Below are positions 7,444 to 15,874 of a stretch of DNA of 64,000 bases, one piece after another. A model generated the notes under the pieces. The model had not been told where the DNA came from and ran no database searches. It saw only the letters and a list, made by a program, of their open reading frames with translations. How positions within the stretch are numbered: the first letter of the stretch is position 1; every line of letters starts with the position of its first letter. Source of the stretch: CAZLAK01 sp964557545 (lineage in GTDB: Bacteria; Bacillota; Desulfotomaculia; Desulfotomaculales; Pelotomaculaceae); contig CAZLAK010000001.1 in NCBI GenBank assembly GCA_964557545.1, forward strand, positions 1-64,000. Reading direction: 5' to 3'. A program made the position numbers and the translations under genes.

Positions 7444-9696
7444 ATGGGATTTTTAGATGAACTCAAAGAAGATGTAAGGTGTGAAATTAGCGGTCTAGTC
7501 TTAATTGCCCTGGGCATATTGGGCATTACAAGTCTAGCCTCGCCTTCATCCGGTATATTGAGTGAGCTATTAGAAAAAATGTTTAAGGGCATTGCTGGCG
7601 AGGGTTGTTACTTGCCGCCCCTTATACTAATTCTTGCGGGCATAAGACTCTTGGTGAAACGTACAGCTAAAGTTTCGGCCGGGATGTTGTACGGGATTAT
7701 AACGCTTTTAGTGGTTTTGCTTTCCTTTTTCCACATGATCATCCCTTTAGAAGATGCTGTAAAAGCTGGCATAAATGGAGACGGGGGCGGGCTTTTAGGG
7801 GCTTTAGTCAGTTATTCTTTGAGAAAAGCCTTTGGACAGGCAGGAGCCTGTATTGTCCTTTGTACTGCAATCATTATAGCTGTATTAGTCATTACCGGGA
7901 TGTCGCTATCTATTGTTGCAGAAAAATTCTTCTGTTCCTTATCAGCCTTACTTAAGAAAATCATCGCTGCTACCGTAAATTTTTTGTTTACTGAAGAAAA
8001 AGAACAACAAGCACGCCACGGCGAACAAGAAACTGCCGAGGAAAAAAGGGCAACGTATGCTAAAGAAAGTGAGTGTGCCTTGGGAGCGCGTAGTATTGTT
8101 ATTAAAGAGCCGGAAAGCGGTGATAGTGAACCTGAAGGTAGTAACGTTATCAATAAAGCCGGGGATGAATGTATTAACCGTTTGGCTGTCAGCTCCCCTG
8201 GTTCTAACTCATGGAGTGAATTTGCCGATGCGCAGGACGATGAGGGTGGTTTGCCGTCTTCTTCAATGTACAAGTTGCCGCCAATTAGCCTTCTTTCTAG
8301 ACCGCACCGCCAGAAAAGTTCCAAGTTAGGAAAGGATATTACTGAAAATATTAAAATTTTAGAGGAAACTTTAGAAAGCTTTGGAGTAAAAGCTAAGGTA
8401 ATACAGGTTTCTAGGGGCCCTGCTATTACCCGCTATGAGATCCAGCCGCCTGCGGGTGTCAAAGTGAGCAGGATTGTCAGTTTAGCGGACGATATCGCTC
8501 TCTCTATGGCCGCGCCCGGTGTAAGAATTGAAGCTCCTATACCTGGTAAGGCGGCGGTGGGTATAGAGGTGCCAAATAAAGAAATCTCTACCGTGCACTT
8601 AAGAGAGCTCTTAGAAACGCAAGAGTTTATTCAATCGAAATCAAAACTCACTGTTGCACTTGGCAAGGATATAGCTGGCAATCCAGTCGTGGCAGATTTA
8701 GCAAAAATGCACCATATCTTAATAGCGGGGGCTACGGGTTCGGGAAAAAGTGTTTGCTTAAATACTTTAATTGCCAGTATACTTTTTAAGGCTACCCCAT
8801 CAGAAGTTAAGTTTCTGATGATTGACCCCAAAATGGTAGAACTGACCACTTTTAACGGCATTCCACACTTAGTTTCACCTGTGGTTACCGACCCCAAAAA
8901 AGCAGCTGGCTCTCTGCGCTGGGCGGTTAGAGAAATGGAGCGTCGTTACGAGTTGTTTGCTGCAAGCGGTGTGCGGGACATCACCAGGCACAACAGACTT
9001 TTTGCCAAAAATGAAGGGCGTGACGGAGAACCTCTTCCCCTATTGGTGATAATCATTGATGAACTGGCAGACTTAATGATGGTTGCACCTGCTGACGTTG
9101 AGGATGCTGTTTGTAGATTAGCTCAAATGGCCCGGGCTGCTGGTATTCACTTGGTGGTAGCCACCCAGCGCCCGTCTGTGGACGTCATAACCGGGTTAAT
9201 AAAGGCCAATATTCCATCGCGAATTTCATTTGCAGTTTCCAGCCAAGTGGATTCGAGGACAATTTTGGATATGGCCGGTGCTGAAAAACTCTTGGGTAAA
9301 GGGGATATGCTCTTTTTCCCCGTGGGAGCTTCTAAACCTAAGAGGGTACAGGGGGCTTACCTGTCCGACCGTGAAGTGGAGGAACTTGTATCTTACCTGA
9401 AAAAGCAGGCAGAGCCAGTTTATGATGAAGGCGTTATGGCTGACGAACCAAAAACAGAGGAGAAACCGGCTTTTGAAGACGAACTTTTGCCACAAGCCGT
9501 TCAAATTTTAATTGAAGCCGGTCATGCATCCATTTCGATGCTGCAGAGGAGGTTGCATATAGGTTACGCCAGAGCAGCCAGATTAATAGATATTATGGAG
9601 AAAAAGGGCATTGTCGGAGGTTATGAAGGGAGTAAGCCCCGAGCTGTTTTAATGACTATGGAGCAGTACCAGAAGATTTTTAGAACAAGACAGTAA
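7444..9696 (+). CDS. spoIIIE: DNA translocase SpoIIIE/FtsK
   Basis: A 750-residue septal DNA pump that moves chromosome DNA during sporulation or division. Four to five hydrophobic segments fill the first ~170 residues (FtsK_4TM type), followed by an acidic linker, then the motor domain with Walker A GATGSGKSV near residue 428 and a Walker B-like stretch ending in DELADLM near 535. The C-terminal ~65 residues form the gamma winged helix that reads orientation sequences (HASISMLQRRLHIGYARAAR). ATG 7444 is preceded by AGGAGG and is preferred over GTG 7366. Location after tepA-ylzJ matches the usual spore-former neighbourhood. The sequence alone does not separate SpoIIIE from a vegetative FtsK. 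Confidence 0.93.
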   Translation: MGFLDELKEDVRCEISGLVLIALGILGITSLASPSSGILSELLEKMFKGIAGEGCYLPPLILILAGIRLLVKRTAKVSAGMLYGIITLLVVLLSFFHMIIPLEDAVKAGINGDGGGLLGALVSYSLRKAFGQAGACIVLCTAIIIAVLVITGMSLSIVAEKFFCSLSALLKKIIAATVNFLFTEEKEQQARHGEQETAEEKRATYAKESECALGARSIVIKEPESGDSEPEGSNVINKAGDECINRLAVSSPGSNSWSEFADAQDDEGGLPSSSMYKLPPISLLSRPHRQKSSKLGKDITENIKILEETLESFGVKAKVIQVSRGPAITRYEIQPPAGVKVSRIVSLADDIALSMAAPGVRIEAPIPGKAAVGIEVPNKEISTVHLRELLETQEFIQSKSKLTVALGKDIAGNPVVADLAKMHHILIAGATGSGKSVCLNTLIASILFKATPSEVKFLMIDPKMVELTTFNGIPHLVSPVVTDPKKAAGSLRWAVREMERRYELFAASGVRDITRHNRLFAKNEGRDGEPLPLLVIIIDELADLMMVAPADVEDAVCRLAQMARAAGIHLVVATQRPSVDVITGLIKANIPSRISFAVSSQVDSRTILDMAGAEKLLGKGDMLFFPVGASKPKRVQGAYLSDREVEELVSYLKKQAEPVYDEGVMADEPKTEEKPAFEDELLPQAVQILIEAGHASISMLQRRLHIGYARAARLIDIMEKKGIVGGYEGSKPRAVLMTMEQYQKIFRTRQ

Positions 9697-9708
9697 AACT
9701 TTACTTCA

Positions 9709-9738
9709 TTGACATGGTTAAAAGCACTGTGTTATATA
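9709..9738 (+). promoter_or_regulatory. SigA-type promoter of selU
   Basis: TTGACA (9709-9714) with overlapping -10 candidates TTATAT (9732-9737, spacer 17) and TATATA (9733-9738, spacer 18), about 70 bases before the gene. Confidence 0.65.
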
Positions 9739-9807
9739 TTTTGATGAAAATAGTTACAATAATTTAAAATTTTTTAAGCTTTAGGGCCGGAAGGTGCTAG
9801 ATTAATA

Positions 9808-10866
9808 ATGTTCAAAGAAGTAACCGTAGAAGAAGCGCTGGAATTAACCGACACCGTGCTTATTGATGTCCGGTCTGAGAGCGAATACGCCGAAGCAACC
9901 ATACCCGGAGCAATAAATGTTCCGCTTTTAAATGACTGGCAGAGGGCAGCAGTGGGGACTGTTTATCACCGTGAAGGTGAGGCCCGCGCCAGAAGGTTAG
10001 GGTTAGAAGTAGTTGCTCCAGAACTCGTTAAAAAAGTTACACTTGTTGATAACCTGGCAAGCGGCAAAAAAGTGGTCGTTTTCTGCTGGCGGGGCGGAGA
10101 GCGCAGTAATTTTATGGCCTCCGTGCTTTCGGTGATGGGGCATGATGTTTACAGGATAAAAGGTGGTTTTAAGGCTTACCGCCGTTATGTAACTTCATTC
10201 CTCAACCGCGATGAGTTAACCCAAAAAGCTGTTGTCGTTTATGGCTTGACCGGTTCGGGAAAGACTGATGTTTTAAATTTACTGGCCAAAAGAGGTGTTC
10301 CTGTTCTAGATTTGGAAGGCTTGGCCGCCCATAGGGGCTCGGTTTACGGAAAAATAGGCATGCCTTCATCACCTACGCAAAAAGCCTTTGAAAACGAAAT
10401 AGTAGAGTTTTTCAGGAAAATTGGGGATGATGCGGTTTTTTTAGTAGAGTGTGAGAGCAGGCGTATTGGCAACTTATTAGTGCCTGCTGCTCTTATGAAT
10501 ACCATGAAAAAAGGTTACCGCGTGTTACTTTACACTTCGCTGGAAAATAGAGTTAAGCGGATAAAAGAAGTTTATACTTCAGGTCCCGGATACAATATAA
10601 ATGAATTAATAAGTGCAACACAGTTATTGGAGAAAAGGATAGGTAAAGCGAAAGTAAAAGAGTTGGTCGAACTTTTATTAGAGCACCAGTTTGATCTTGT
10701 TTTTTCGTTTTTGCTTACCAATTATTATGATCCTCTTTATAATTACCCGAGCGGTCCAAGTGAAGACTACCATTTATGTGTGGAGTCGAGCAATGTAGAA
10801 AAGGCGGCAGGTGAAGTGTTTAAATTTGTCACGGGTCTAAAGAGCAGTTTGGAGGGGGAGAGGTGA
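9808..10866 (+). CDS. selU: tRNA 2-selenouridine synthase
   Basis: SelU (MnmH, YbbB) replaces sulfur with selenium in 2-thiouridine at tRNA position 34, using selenophosphate. The 352-residue protein has an N-terminal rhodanese domain (LIDVRSESEYAEATIPGAIN) with the catalytic cysteine in FCWRGGERS near residue 93, and a C-terminal P-loop domain (GLTGSGKT near residue 146), the diagnostic two-domain order. Its presence implies that the organism makes selenophosphate, so selD should exist elsewhere; no other selenium gene is in this window. ATG 9808 has GGAAGGTG about 13 bases upstream. It is followed within 10 bases by the rodZ-like gene and may be cotranscribed. Confidence 0.93.
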   Translation: MFKEVTVEEALELTDTVLIDVRSESEYAEATIPGAINVPLLNDWQRAAVGTVYHREGEARARRLGLEVVAPELVKKVTLVDNLASGKKVVVFCWRGGERSNFMASVLSVMGHDVYRIKGGFKAYRRYVTSFLNRDELTQKAVVVYGLTGSGKTDVLNLLAKRGVPVLDLEGLAAHRGSVYGKIGMPSSPTQKAFENEIVEFFRKIGDDAVFLVECESRRIGNLLVPAALMNTMKKGYRVLLYTSLENRVKRIKEVYTSGPGYNINELISATQLLEKRIGKAKVKELVELLLEHQFDLVFSFLLTNYYDPLYNYPSGPSEDYHLCVESSNVEKAAGEVFKFVTGLKSSLEGER

Positions 10867-10875
10867 ACACTTCCA

Positions 10876-11604
10876 TTGGAGGTAGGAAAAATCCTAAAAG
10901 AGACTAGGGAATCACTTGGCCTTACACTAGAAGAAGTTGAGGAAGCTACCAAAATAAGGCGTAAATATATAAAGGCGATGGAAGAAGAACAATTCCACGT
11001 ATTACCTGGACCGGTGTACACGAGGGCCTTTTTGAGGAGCTACGCCCGTTTCTTAAAGTTAAACGCCGATGAGATTTTAGAGAAATGCCCCTCTCATATT
11101 ACCGAAAGTCCCCCTCAAGTTGTATTGGAGGAACATTCTGAGCCCGTAGTCGAAAATGTTAAAAAGAAATTTGCTTGGCCAAAGCGTTACCTTATACCAG
11201 CAGTTGCTGCTTTAGTATTTTTTTTGGTTGTATTCTGGGGACTTTCAAGTAAAGTATGGAACAAGTTTTCTCAAAGGCCTGTTAATGAAATGACGGAGCA
11301 GACTCCAATAACCCAGGTGCAGCAGCCGGTAATTCAGGAGCAGCAGGTCAAACAAGGAGTTAACCTAGTATTAAATGTTAAAGACAATAGGTGCTGGATG
11401 AAAGTAGTTGTGGACGGCAGTGCCGTCTTTCAAGGTGAAGTGGCGGCAGGGCAATCAAAGTCTTTTGAGGCAAAAGAAAGAATTTCTGTTACTCTTGGCA
11501 ATGCCGGAGTTGTTGAGGTATATTTAAACGGCGAAAACATAGGCTTTCTGGGTGAAAGAGGAGAAGTTGTAGTTAAAGAATTTGCCCCTCCGTTTAGAGG
11601 GTAG
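10876..11604 (+). CDS. rodZ: RodZ-like cytoskeleton anchor
   Basis: A 242-residue bitopic membrane protein. An N-terminal HTH_25-type helix-turn-helix (VGKILKETRESLGLTLEEVE, then RRKYIKAMEEEQF) is followed by one membrane helix at about residues 97-117 (YLIPAVAALVFFLVVFWG), a Gln-rich linker and a C-terminal DUF4115 domain. RodZ proteins link the MreB cytoskeleton to cell shape and division. TTG 10876 starts the frame, with AGGTG of GGGGGAGAGGTG about ten bases upstream. It lies 9 bases after selU and is followed by a good terminator. Confidence 0.85.
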   Translation: MEVGKILKETRESLGLTLEEVEEATKIRRKYIKAMEEEQFHVLPGPVYTRAFLRSYARFLKLNADEILEKCPSHITESPPQVVLEEHSEPVVENVKKKFAWPKRYLIPAVAALVFFLVVFWGLSSKVWNKFSQRPVNEMTEQTPITQVQQPVIQEQQVKQGVNLVLNVKDNRCWMKVVVDGSAVFQGEVAAGQSKSFEAKERISVTLGNAGVVEVYLNGENIGFLGERGEVVVKEFAPPFRG

Positions 11605-11634
11605 ATTTGTTAAAAATTTATAAAAATACAAAGT

Positions 11635-11660
11635 AAACCGGAAAAACCGGTTTTTTTATT
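11635..11660 (+). terminator. Terminator after rodZ
   Basis: AACCGG, loop AAAAA, CCGGTT, then a seven-T run and ATT. Confidence 0.8.
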
Positions 11661-11678
11661 GAGTGAGGTATGTAAGTG

Positions 11679-13013
11679 ATGGCTGTTAAAGTTGGTATGG
11701 TAAGTTTAGGTTGTCCTAAGAACCTAGTGGATTCAGAGATAATGCTTGGCATTATGCGCCAGTGCGGGTACAGTATAACTCCCCGCAAACATGAAGCAGA
11801 TGTACTGGTGGTCAATACTTGTGCTTTTATAAACGATGCCAAAGAGGAATCAATCGAGGCTATCTTTGAAATGGCCCAGCAGAAGAAAAAAGGGAAGTGC
11901 CGGGCTCTTATAGTTGCTGGCTGTCTTGCTCAGCGCTACCCGCAAGAACTCATGTTAGAAATACCTGAGATAGACGGATTGGTCGGAACCGGCCAGATTA
12001 AGAGTATTGGTAAAGTTGTGCAAATGGTTTTGCGAGGCGAAAAAGTTAAAATGGTAGGCAGTCCGGGTTTTTTACCGGATGCCGGTATTAAACGGTTGCG
12101 GGTAACAAATAGGTACAGTGCTTACTTAAAGATTGCTGAAGGCTGCAACAACCGCTGTTCTTATTGTGTTATTCCGTCAATAAGAGGAGTTTATAGGAGC
12201 AGGCGGTTAGAAGATGTAAACGCTGAGGCAAAAATTACTGTTGGAGAAGGGGTTAAAGAGCTTATATTAGTAGCTCAAGATACTACTTATTACGGTAAAG
12301 ATATTTATGGAAAACCCTCTCTCCCTCTTCTTCTTAAAAAACTGGCGGGAATCAAAAATTTGGTCTGGCTGAGGTTTATGTATGCTTACCCGTCGCTTAT
12401 TGACGATTCACTTATTGAAGTGATGGCTTCTGAAAGAAAAATCTGCCGCTATATAGATATGCCCCTCCAGCACGCTTCCAAAGCTGTTTTAAAACGGATG
12501 AACAGGCTTTTTGGACGCGATGAAGCGCTTCTCCTTATAAATAAACTCCGCTGTGCTGTGCCCGAAATTGCAGTGCGTACAACATTTATTGTCGGGTTTC
12601 CAGGGGAAACAAATGAAGATTTTAATGAATTACTGAGTTTTTTAGAGGAAGTTAGGTTTGAGCGGGTAGGTATTTTTATGTACTCTGCTGAAGAAGGAAC
12701 ACCGGCGGCCAGTATGCCTGGGCAGGTTCCCGAAGAGATAAAGTTTGAACGGTGGCAAAGGGCCATGGAATTACAAAAGAAAATATCACTTGAGAATAAT
12801 AAAAAAAAGATTGGCAAAATAATTGAAGTTCTCGTTGAAGGGAAAAAGCCCGGTGAACAAGGGATATATTTAGGCAGGAGCGAGTGGGACTCACCCGAAA
12901 TCGATGGCGTGGTAAGCATTGCCTCCCCGAAGGATTTAAAGCCGGGTGAGCTTATTAAGGTAAGGGTATCGGGTGCCAGTGAATACGATTTAAGTGGAGT
13001 ATTGGCCGAATGA
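11679..13013 (+). CDS. rimO: Ribosomal protein S12 methylthiotransferase
   Basis: A 444-residue radical-SAM enzyme that adds a methylthio group to an Asp of ribosomal protein S12. The N-terminal UPF0004 cysteines are present (LGCPKNLVDSE, VNTCAFI, GCLAQRYP), the radical-SAM motif is CNNRCSYC near residue 155, and a TRAM domain follows at the C-terminus. GCPKN rather than GCQMN at the N-terminus separates it from MiaB, a second copy of the superfamily in this window. ATG 11679 is preferred over GTG 11676; GAGTGAGGT is just upstream. Its last four bases overlap the start of pgsA (ATGA), so the two are coupled. Confidence 0.95.
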   Translation: MAVKVGMVSLGCPKNLVDSEIMLGIMRQCGYSITPRKHEADVLVVNTCAFINDAKEESIEAIFEMAQQKKKGKCRALIVAGCLAQRYPQELMLEIPEIDGLVGTGQIKSIGKVVQMVLRGEKVKMVGSPGFLPDAGIKRLRVTNRYSAYLKIAEGCNNRCSYCVIPSIRGVYRSRRLEDVNAEAKITVGEGVKELILVAQDTTYYGKDIYGKPSLPLLLKKLAGIKNLVWLRFMYAYPSLIDDSLIEVMASERKICRYIDMPLQHASKAVLKRMNRLFGRDEALLLINKLRCAVPEIAVRTTFIVGFPGETNEDFNELLSFLEEVRFERVGIFMYSAEEGTPAASMPGQVPEEIKFERWQRAMELQKKISLENNKKKIGKIIEVLVEGKKPGEQGIYLGRSEWDSPEIDGVVSIASPKDLKPGELIKVRVSGASEYDLSGVLAE

Positions 13014-13549
13014 ATCTGCCAAATAAACTGACGCTAATCAGATTAGCTGTCATACCTTTAATTATGGTAATAGTTAATACGAATTGTCCTTATGCAGGTT
13101 ACTTTGCTGGCTTGCTTTTTCTATTAGCAGCGGCAACTGACGGTCTGGATGGTTATATAGCCAGAAAGCAGGGCAAAGTTACCGATTTCGGCAAATTTAT
13201 AGATCCTCTTGCCGATAAAATACTTGTGTTAGCCGGGCTCATAATTCTGGTTGAAACAGGTAACTTGCCGGGCTGGGTGGCTGTAATAATCATTGGCAGG
13301 GAAATAGCTGTAACGGGTTTGAGGGCAGTGCTGGCTACTAAAAATATTATATTGCCTGCTAGCCATTTAGGTAAGTATAAGATGGCTGCTCAAACATTAT
13401 CTATAGTTTCACTTTTTATATGGGGTTTTAAGCCAAACATGCCACTTTATCTCGTTGCTTACCAGATTATTGCTTTATCAATAGCGGTTTTATTTACTAT
13501 TTGGTCAGGTGTAGATTATTTTGCAAAGTCGTGGAAAATAATAAGGTAA
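13010..13549 (+). CDS. pgsA: CDP-diacylglycerol-glycerol-3-phosphate phosphatidyltransferase
   Basis: This membrane enzyme makes phosphatidylglycerol phosphate, the committed step to acidic phospholipids. The 179-residue protein has the CDP-alcohol phosphotransferase motif in full (DGLDGYIARKQGKVTDFGKF, then IDPLADK), with the Asp residues that hold the metal ions, plus four to five hydrophobic helices. The start overlaps the rimO stop by four bases. The rimO-pgsA-cinA-recA order is common in Clostridia and Bacillus; here two extra genes separate pgsA from cinA. Confidence 0.94.
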   Translation: MNLPNKLTLIRLAVIPLIMVIVNTNCPYAGYFAGLLFLLAAATDGLDGYIARKQGKVTDFGKFIDPLADKILVLAGLIILVETGNLPGWVAVIIIGREIAVTGLRAVLATKNIILPASHLGKYKMAAQTLSIVSLFIWGFKPNMPLYLVAYQIIALSIAVLFTIWSGVDYFAKSWKIIR

Positions 13550-13639
13550 TGTTAAGAATTTAAGGAAAATTTTTTTATCTAAAATGATTTTAAATATTTT
13601 ATGTCCAGTTGTTTCCTAAAGAAAAAAGTTAGCGGCATA

Positions 13640-13648
13640 TGCTATAAT
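13640..13648 (+). promoter_or_regulatory. Extended -10 promoter
   Basis: TGC followed by TATAAT (13643-13648), a TGn-extended -10 box with no clear -35 element, 43 bases before the next gene. Confidence 0.5.
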
Positions 13649-13690
13649 GTACTGACAGCAAGGGATAGTGAAGGGTGGAATTAGAGTTTT

Positions 13691-14266
13691 ATGCGCTGGC
13701 AACAATTAAAATTGCCTGTTATTGTTATTTCTATGGTGGTGGGACTTGTTTTTATCTTTGGTGTGCAGATTTTATATAACAAGTACACATGGCAAGAGCC
13801 GCTAAAAAAATACTTTGACAGCAATACCAAGATTGCCTCTTACCGCTTTGAGAATAATGGGGGTTACTGTGTTATTTGTATTGAAGTAGACCCCCAGGCC
13901 AATCTAGCAGATACTTACAAGGAAGTTAACCGGGAAGCCGGTAATATATTGGGCAAAAGAAAGTTTAATATTTACCTGTTAGACAGCCGCGATGAATTTT
14001 TAAAAGACCTTTGGTATGATTGCCAGTACGCAGTTTACCAGGCACAGCAGTGCGGCACCTACCAGGATATGGCGAAAGTAGTTGAGCGTGAAGCTGCTGT
14101 TCGCGGTGTAGAGGCTAAGATTTTTGTTGACAACGATTATATTTACTTGAGATTAAGAAACGGCGAGCGAACTCTTGACGAAATTATCCCCCGTTTTGCA
14201 AATATTGATTCCGCTGCTGTTCAGTCGCACCTGTATGGGGGTGGCGTAAGTGCACAGAGAAGTTAG
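13691..14266 (+). CDS. Single-pass membrane protein of unknown function
   Basis: I do not recognise a family for this 191-residue protein. It has one N-terminal membrane helix (LPVIVISMVVGLVFIFGVQI) and a ~160-residue soluble part with two similar-looking alpha/beta stretches (VICIEVDPQANLADTYKEV and VEAKIFVDNDYIYLRLRNG). There is no signal-peptidase site, so it is likely anchored. Its end overlaps the start of the FtsH-like protease by 17 bases, which implies translational coupling and a working partnership, for example as adaptor or substrate regulator; that is inference. ATG 13691 has only a distant GAAGGGTGG (about 14 bases), so translation may be weak. Confidence 0.75.
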   Translation: MRWQQLKLPVIVISMVVGLVFIFGVQILYNKYTWQEPLKKYFDSNTKIASYRFENNGGYCVICIEVDPQANLADTYKEVNREAGNILGKRKFNIYLLDSRDEFLKDLWYDCQYAVYQAQQCGTYQDMAKVVEREAAVRGVEAKIFVDNDYIYLRLRNGERTLDEIIPRFANIDSAAVQSHLYGGGVSAQRS

Positions 14267-15719
14267 TATAGGTATTGCCTTAGCAGTTGTATTTTTTATG
14301 TTAATTAACAATTACGATGTAGTACCGCTTTTATTTCTGGCGGTAAGCGGAATTGTCCTATATTATTTTGCCAGGTCTAAAGGTTTGCTGGGGATAAGAA
14401 CTTTTGATAACTGGGGTGGACCGCGACAAGCGGTTTCTTTTGACGATATAGGCGGTCAAGATTCGGCGATCCGTGAACTGCGCGAAGCCCTCGATTTTAT
14501 CAAAAGTCACCAGGAGATAAAAAACCTGGGTATAAGGCCGTTAAAAGGTATATTACTTACTGGGCCGCCCGGTACGGGAAAAACATTGCTGGCTAAAGCA
14601 GCGGCTAGTTACACTGATGCAATATTTATTTCTGCATCTGGTTCAGAATTCATTGAAATGTACGCAGGTGTAGGAGCTCAAAGGGTAAGGAAACTGTTTC
14701 AAACAGCAAGAGAAACCGCTGTGCGACAGAATAAGAGTTATGCTTTAGTATTTATCGATGAAATAGAAATTCTGGGGGGCAAGAGGGGTAAAACCACAAG
14801 CCATCTGGAGTATGATCAAACATTGAACCAGTTATTAGTAGAGATGGACGGACTGAAAGTTGATGACAAGGTAAGGGTATTGATCGTTGCTGCTACAAAC
14901 AGGGCAGATATGCTCGACCCAGCTCTTTTAAGGCCCGGCCGCTTTGACAGGGTAGTTAAAGTTGGCCTGCCGGATAAAGAGGGGCGTTTAGAAATCTTGA
15001 AGCTGCATACGAAGAATAAACCGCTTGCGGGTGATGTCAGGCTGGATCTTATTGCTAAAGAAACTTTTGGGTTTTCTGGCGCACACTTGGAGAGCTTGGC
15101 CAATGAGGCGGCTATTCTTGCCATGCGGGAGGGATGCCGGGAGATTTTCCACCACCATTTTACCGAGGCCATAGACAAGGTAATGATGGGGAGCAAATTG
15201 GACAAACGGCCTTCGGATGCGGAAATGGAGAGGATTGCCGTTCACGAAACGGGTCATGCTTTGTTGAGCGAAATATTAAGACCGGGGTCTGTCTCAACGC
15301 TGACCATAACCCCTCGTGGAGATGCGCTTGGTTATATGCGCCAAGTTCCCGATGACGATACCTACTTGTACACAAAAGAATACCTGGAAAACCAGATAGC
15401 TGTAATGTTGGCTGGGGCTGTTGCGGAGGACGTTATCTTGGGAAGCCGCAGCACCGGGGCTTTTGGCGATTTTGAGCAGGCTGTACAGGCTGCCGAGGCA
15501 ATGTTGCGTTCTGGTATGTCTGAGCTTGGTATTGTGTCGGTTGAAGATTTGCCGCAGGACTTAAAACACCGTACAATAAGCGGGATAATAAGAATTCAAG
15601 AAGAAAGAGTTAAGGATTACATCAAGTCTTCAGAACACGTTTTTTTCCGGGTTGTGAGTGTGCTATTAGAAAAAGAAAAGATATCGGGTGAACAGTTTCG
15701 TTCGTTAATTGAAAAGTAA
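14250..15719 (+). CDS. FtsH-like ATP-dependent zinc metalloprotease
   Basis: A 489-residue AAA+ membrane protease. Two hydrophobic segments lie within residues 6-42, with only a short polar turn between them, instead of the ~70-residue external domain of classical FtsH. The AAA module has Walker A GPPGTGKT, Walker B ALVFIDEIE and the second region of homology (ATNRADMLDPALLRPGRFDR). The protease domain has the zinc motif HETGH and a downstream candidate Asp ligand (GAFGDFEQA), so it should be active. The C-terminus is ~100 residues shorter than FtsH. It is most likely a specialised paralog rather than the housekeeping copy. The GTG start lies inside the preceding gene, and the pair is transcribed together. 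Confidence 0.88.
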   Translation: MHREVSIGIALAVVFFMLINNYDVVPLLFLAVSGIVLYYFARSKGLLGIRTFDNWGGPRQAVSFDDIGGQDSAIRELREALDFIKSHQEIKNLGIRPLKGILLTGPPGTGKTLLAKAAASYTDAIFISASGSEFIEMYAGVGAQRVRKLFQTARETAVRQNKSYALVFIDEIEILGGKRGKTTSHLEYDQTLNQLLVEMDGLKVDDKVRVLIVAATNRADMLDPALLRPGRFDRVVKVGLPDKEGRLEILKLHTKNKPLAGDVRLDLIAKETFGFSGAHLESLANEAAILAMREGCREIFHHHFTEAIDKVMMGSKLDKRPSDAEMERIAVHETGHALLSEILRPGSVSTLTITPRGDALGYMRQVPDDDTYLYTKEYLENQIAVMLAGAVAEDVILGSRSTGAFGDFEQAVQAAEAMLRSGMSELGIVSVEDLPQDLKHRTISGIIRIQEERVKDYIKSSEHVFFRVVSVLLEKEKISGEQFRSLIEK

Positions 15720-15773
15720 ATATTTTTTATTTTGAAAAGGGTAAATTATAATTATGAAAAACAGTTAAGACAG

Positions 15774-15823
15774 GCCGCTCTGTGCTGCATATCTTTGAAA
15801 TGGATGCCACGAGCGGCTTTTTA
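15774..15823 (+). terminator. Terminator after the FtsH-like gene
   Basis: GCCGCTC (15774-15780) and GAGCGGC (15811-15817) form a 7-bp stem around a 30-base loop, followed by TTTTTAT. Confidence 0.65.
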
Positions 15824-15874
15824 TATGCTATATTTTTTTAAAGACTTAAAATTGGGGCAGGGGTGGTTCCTACT

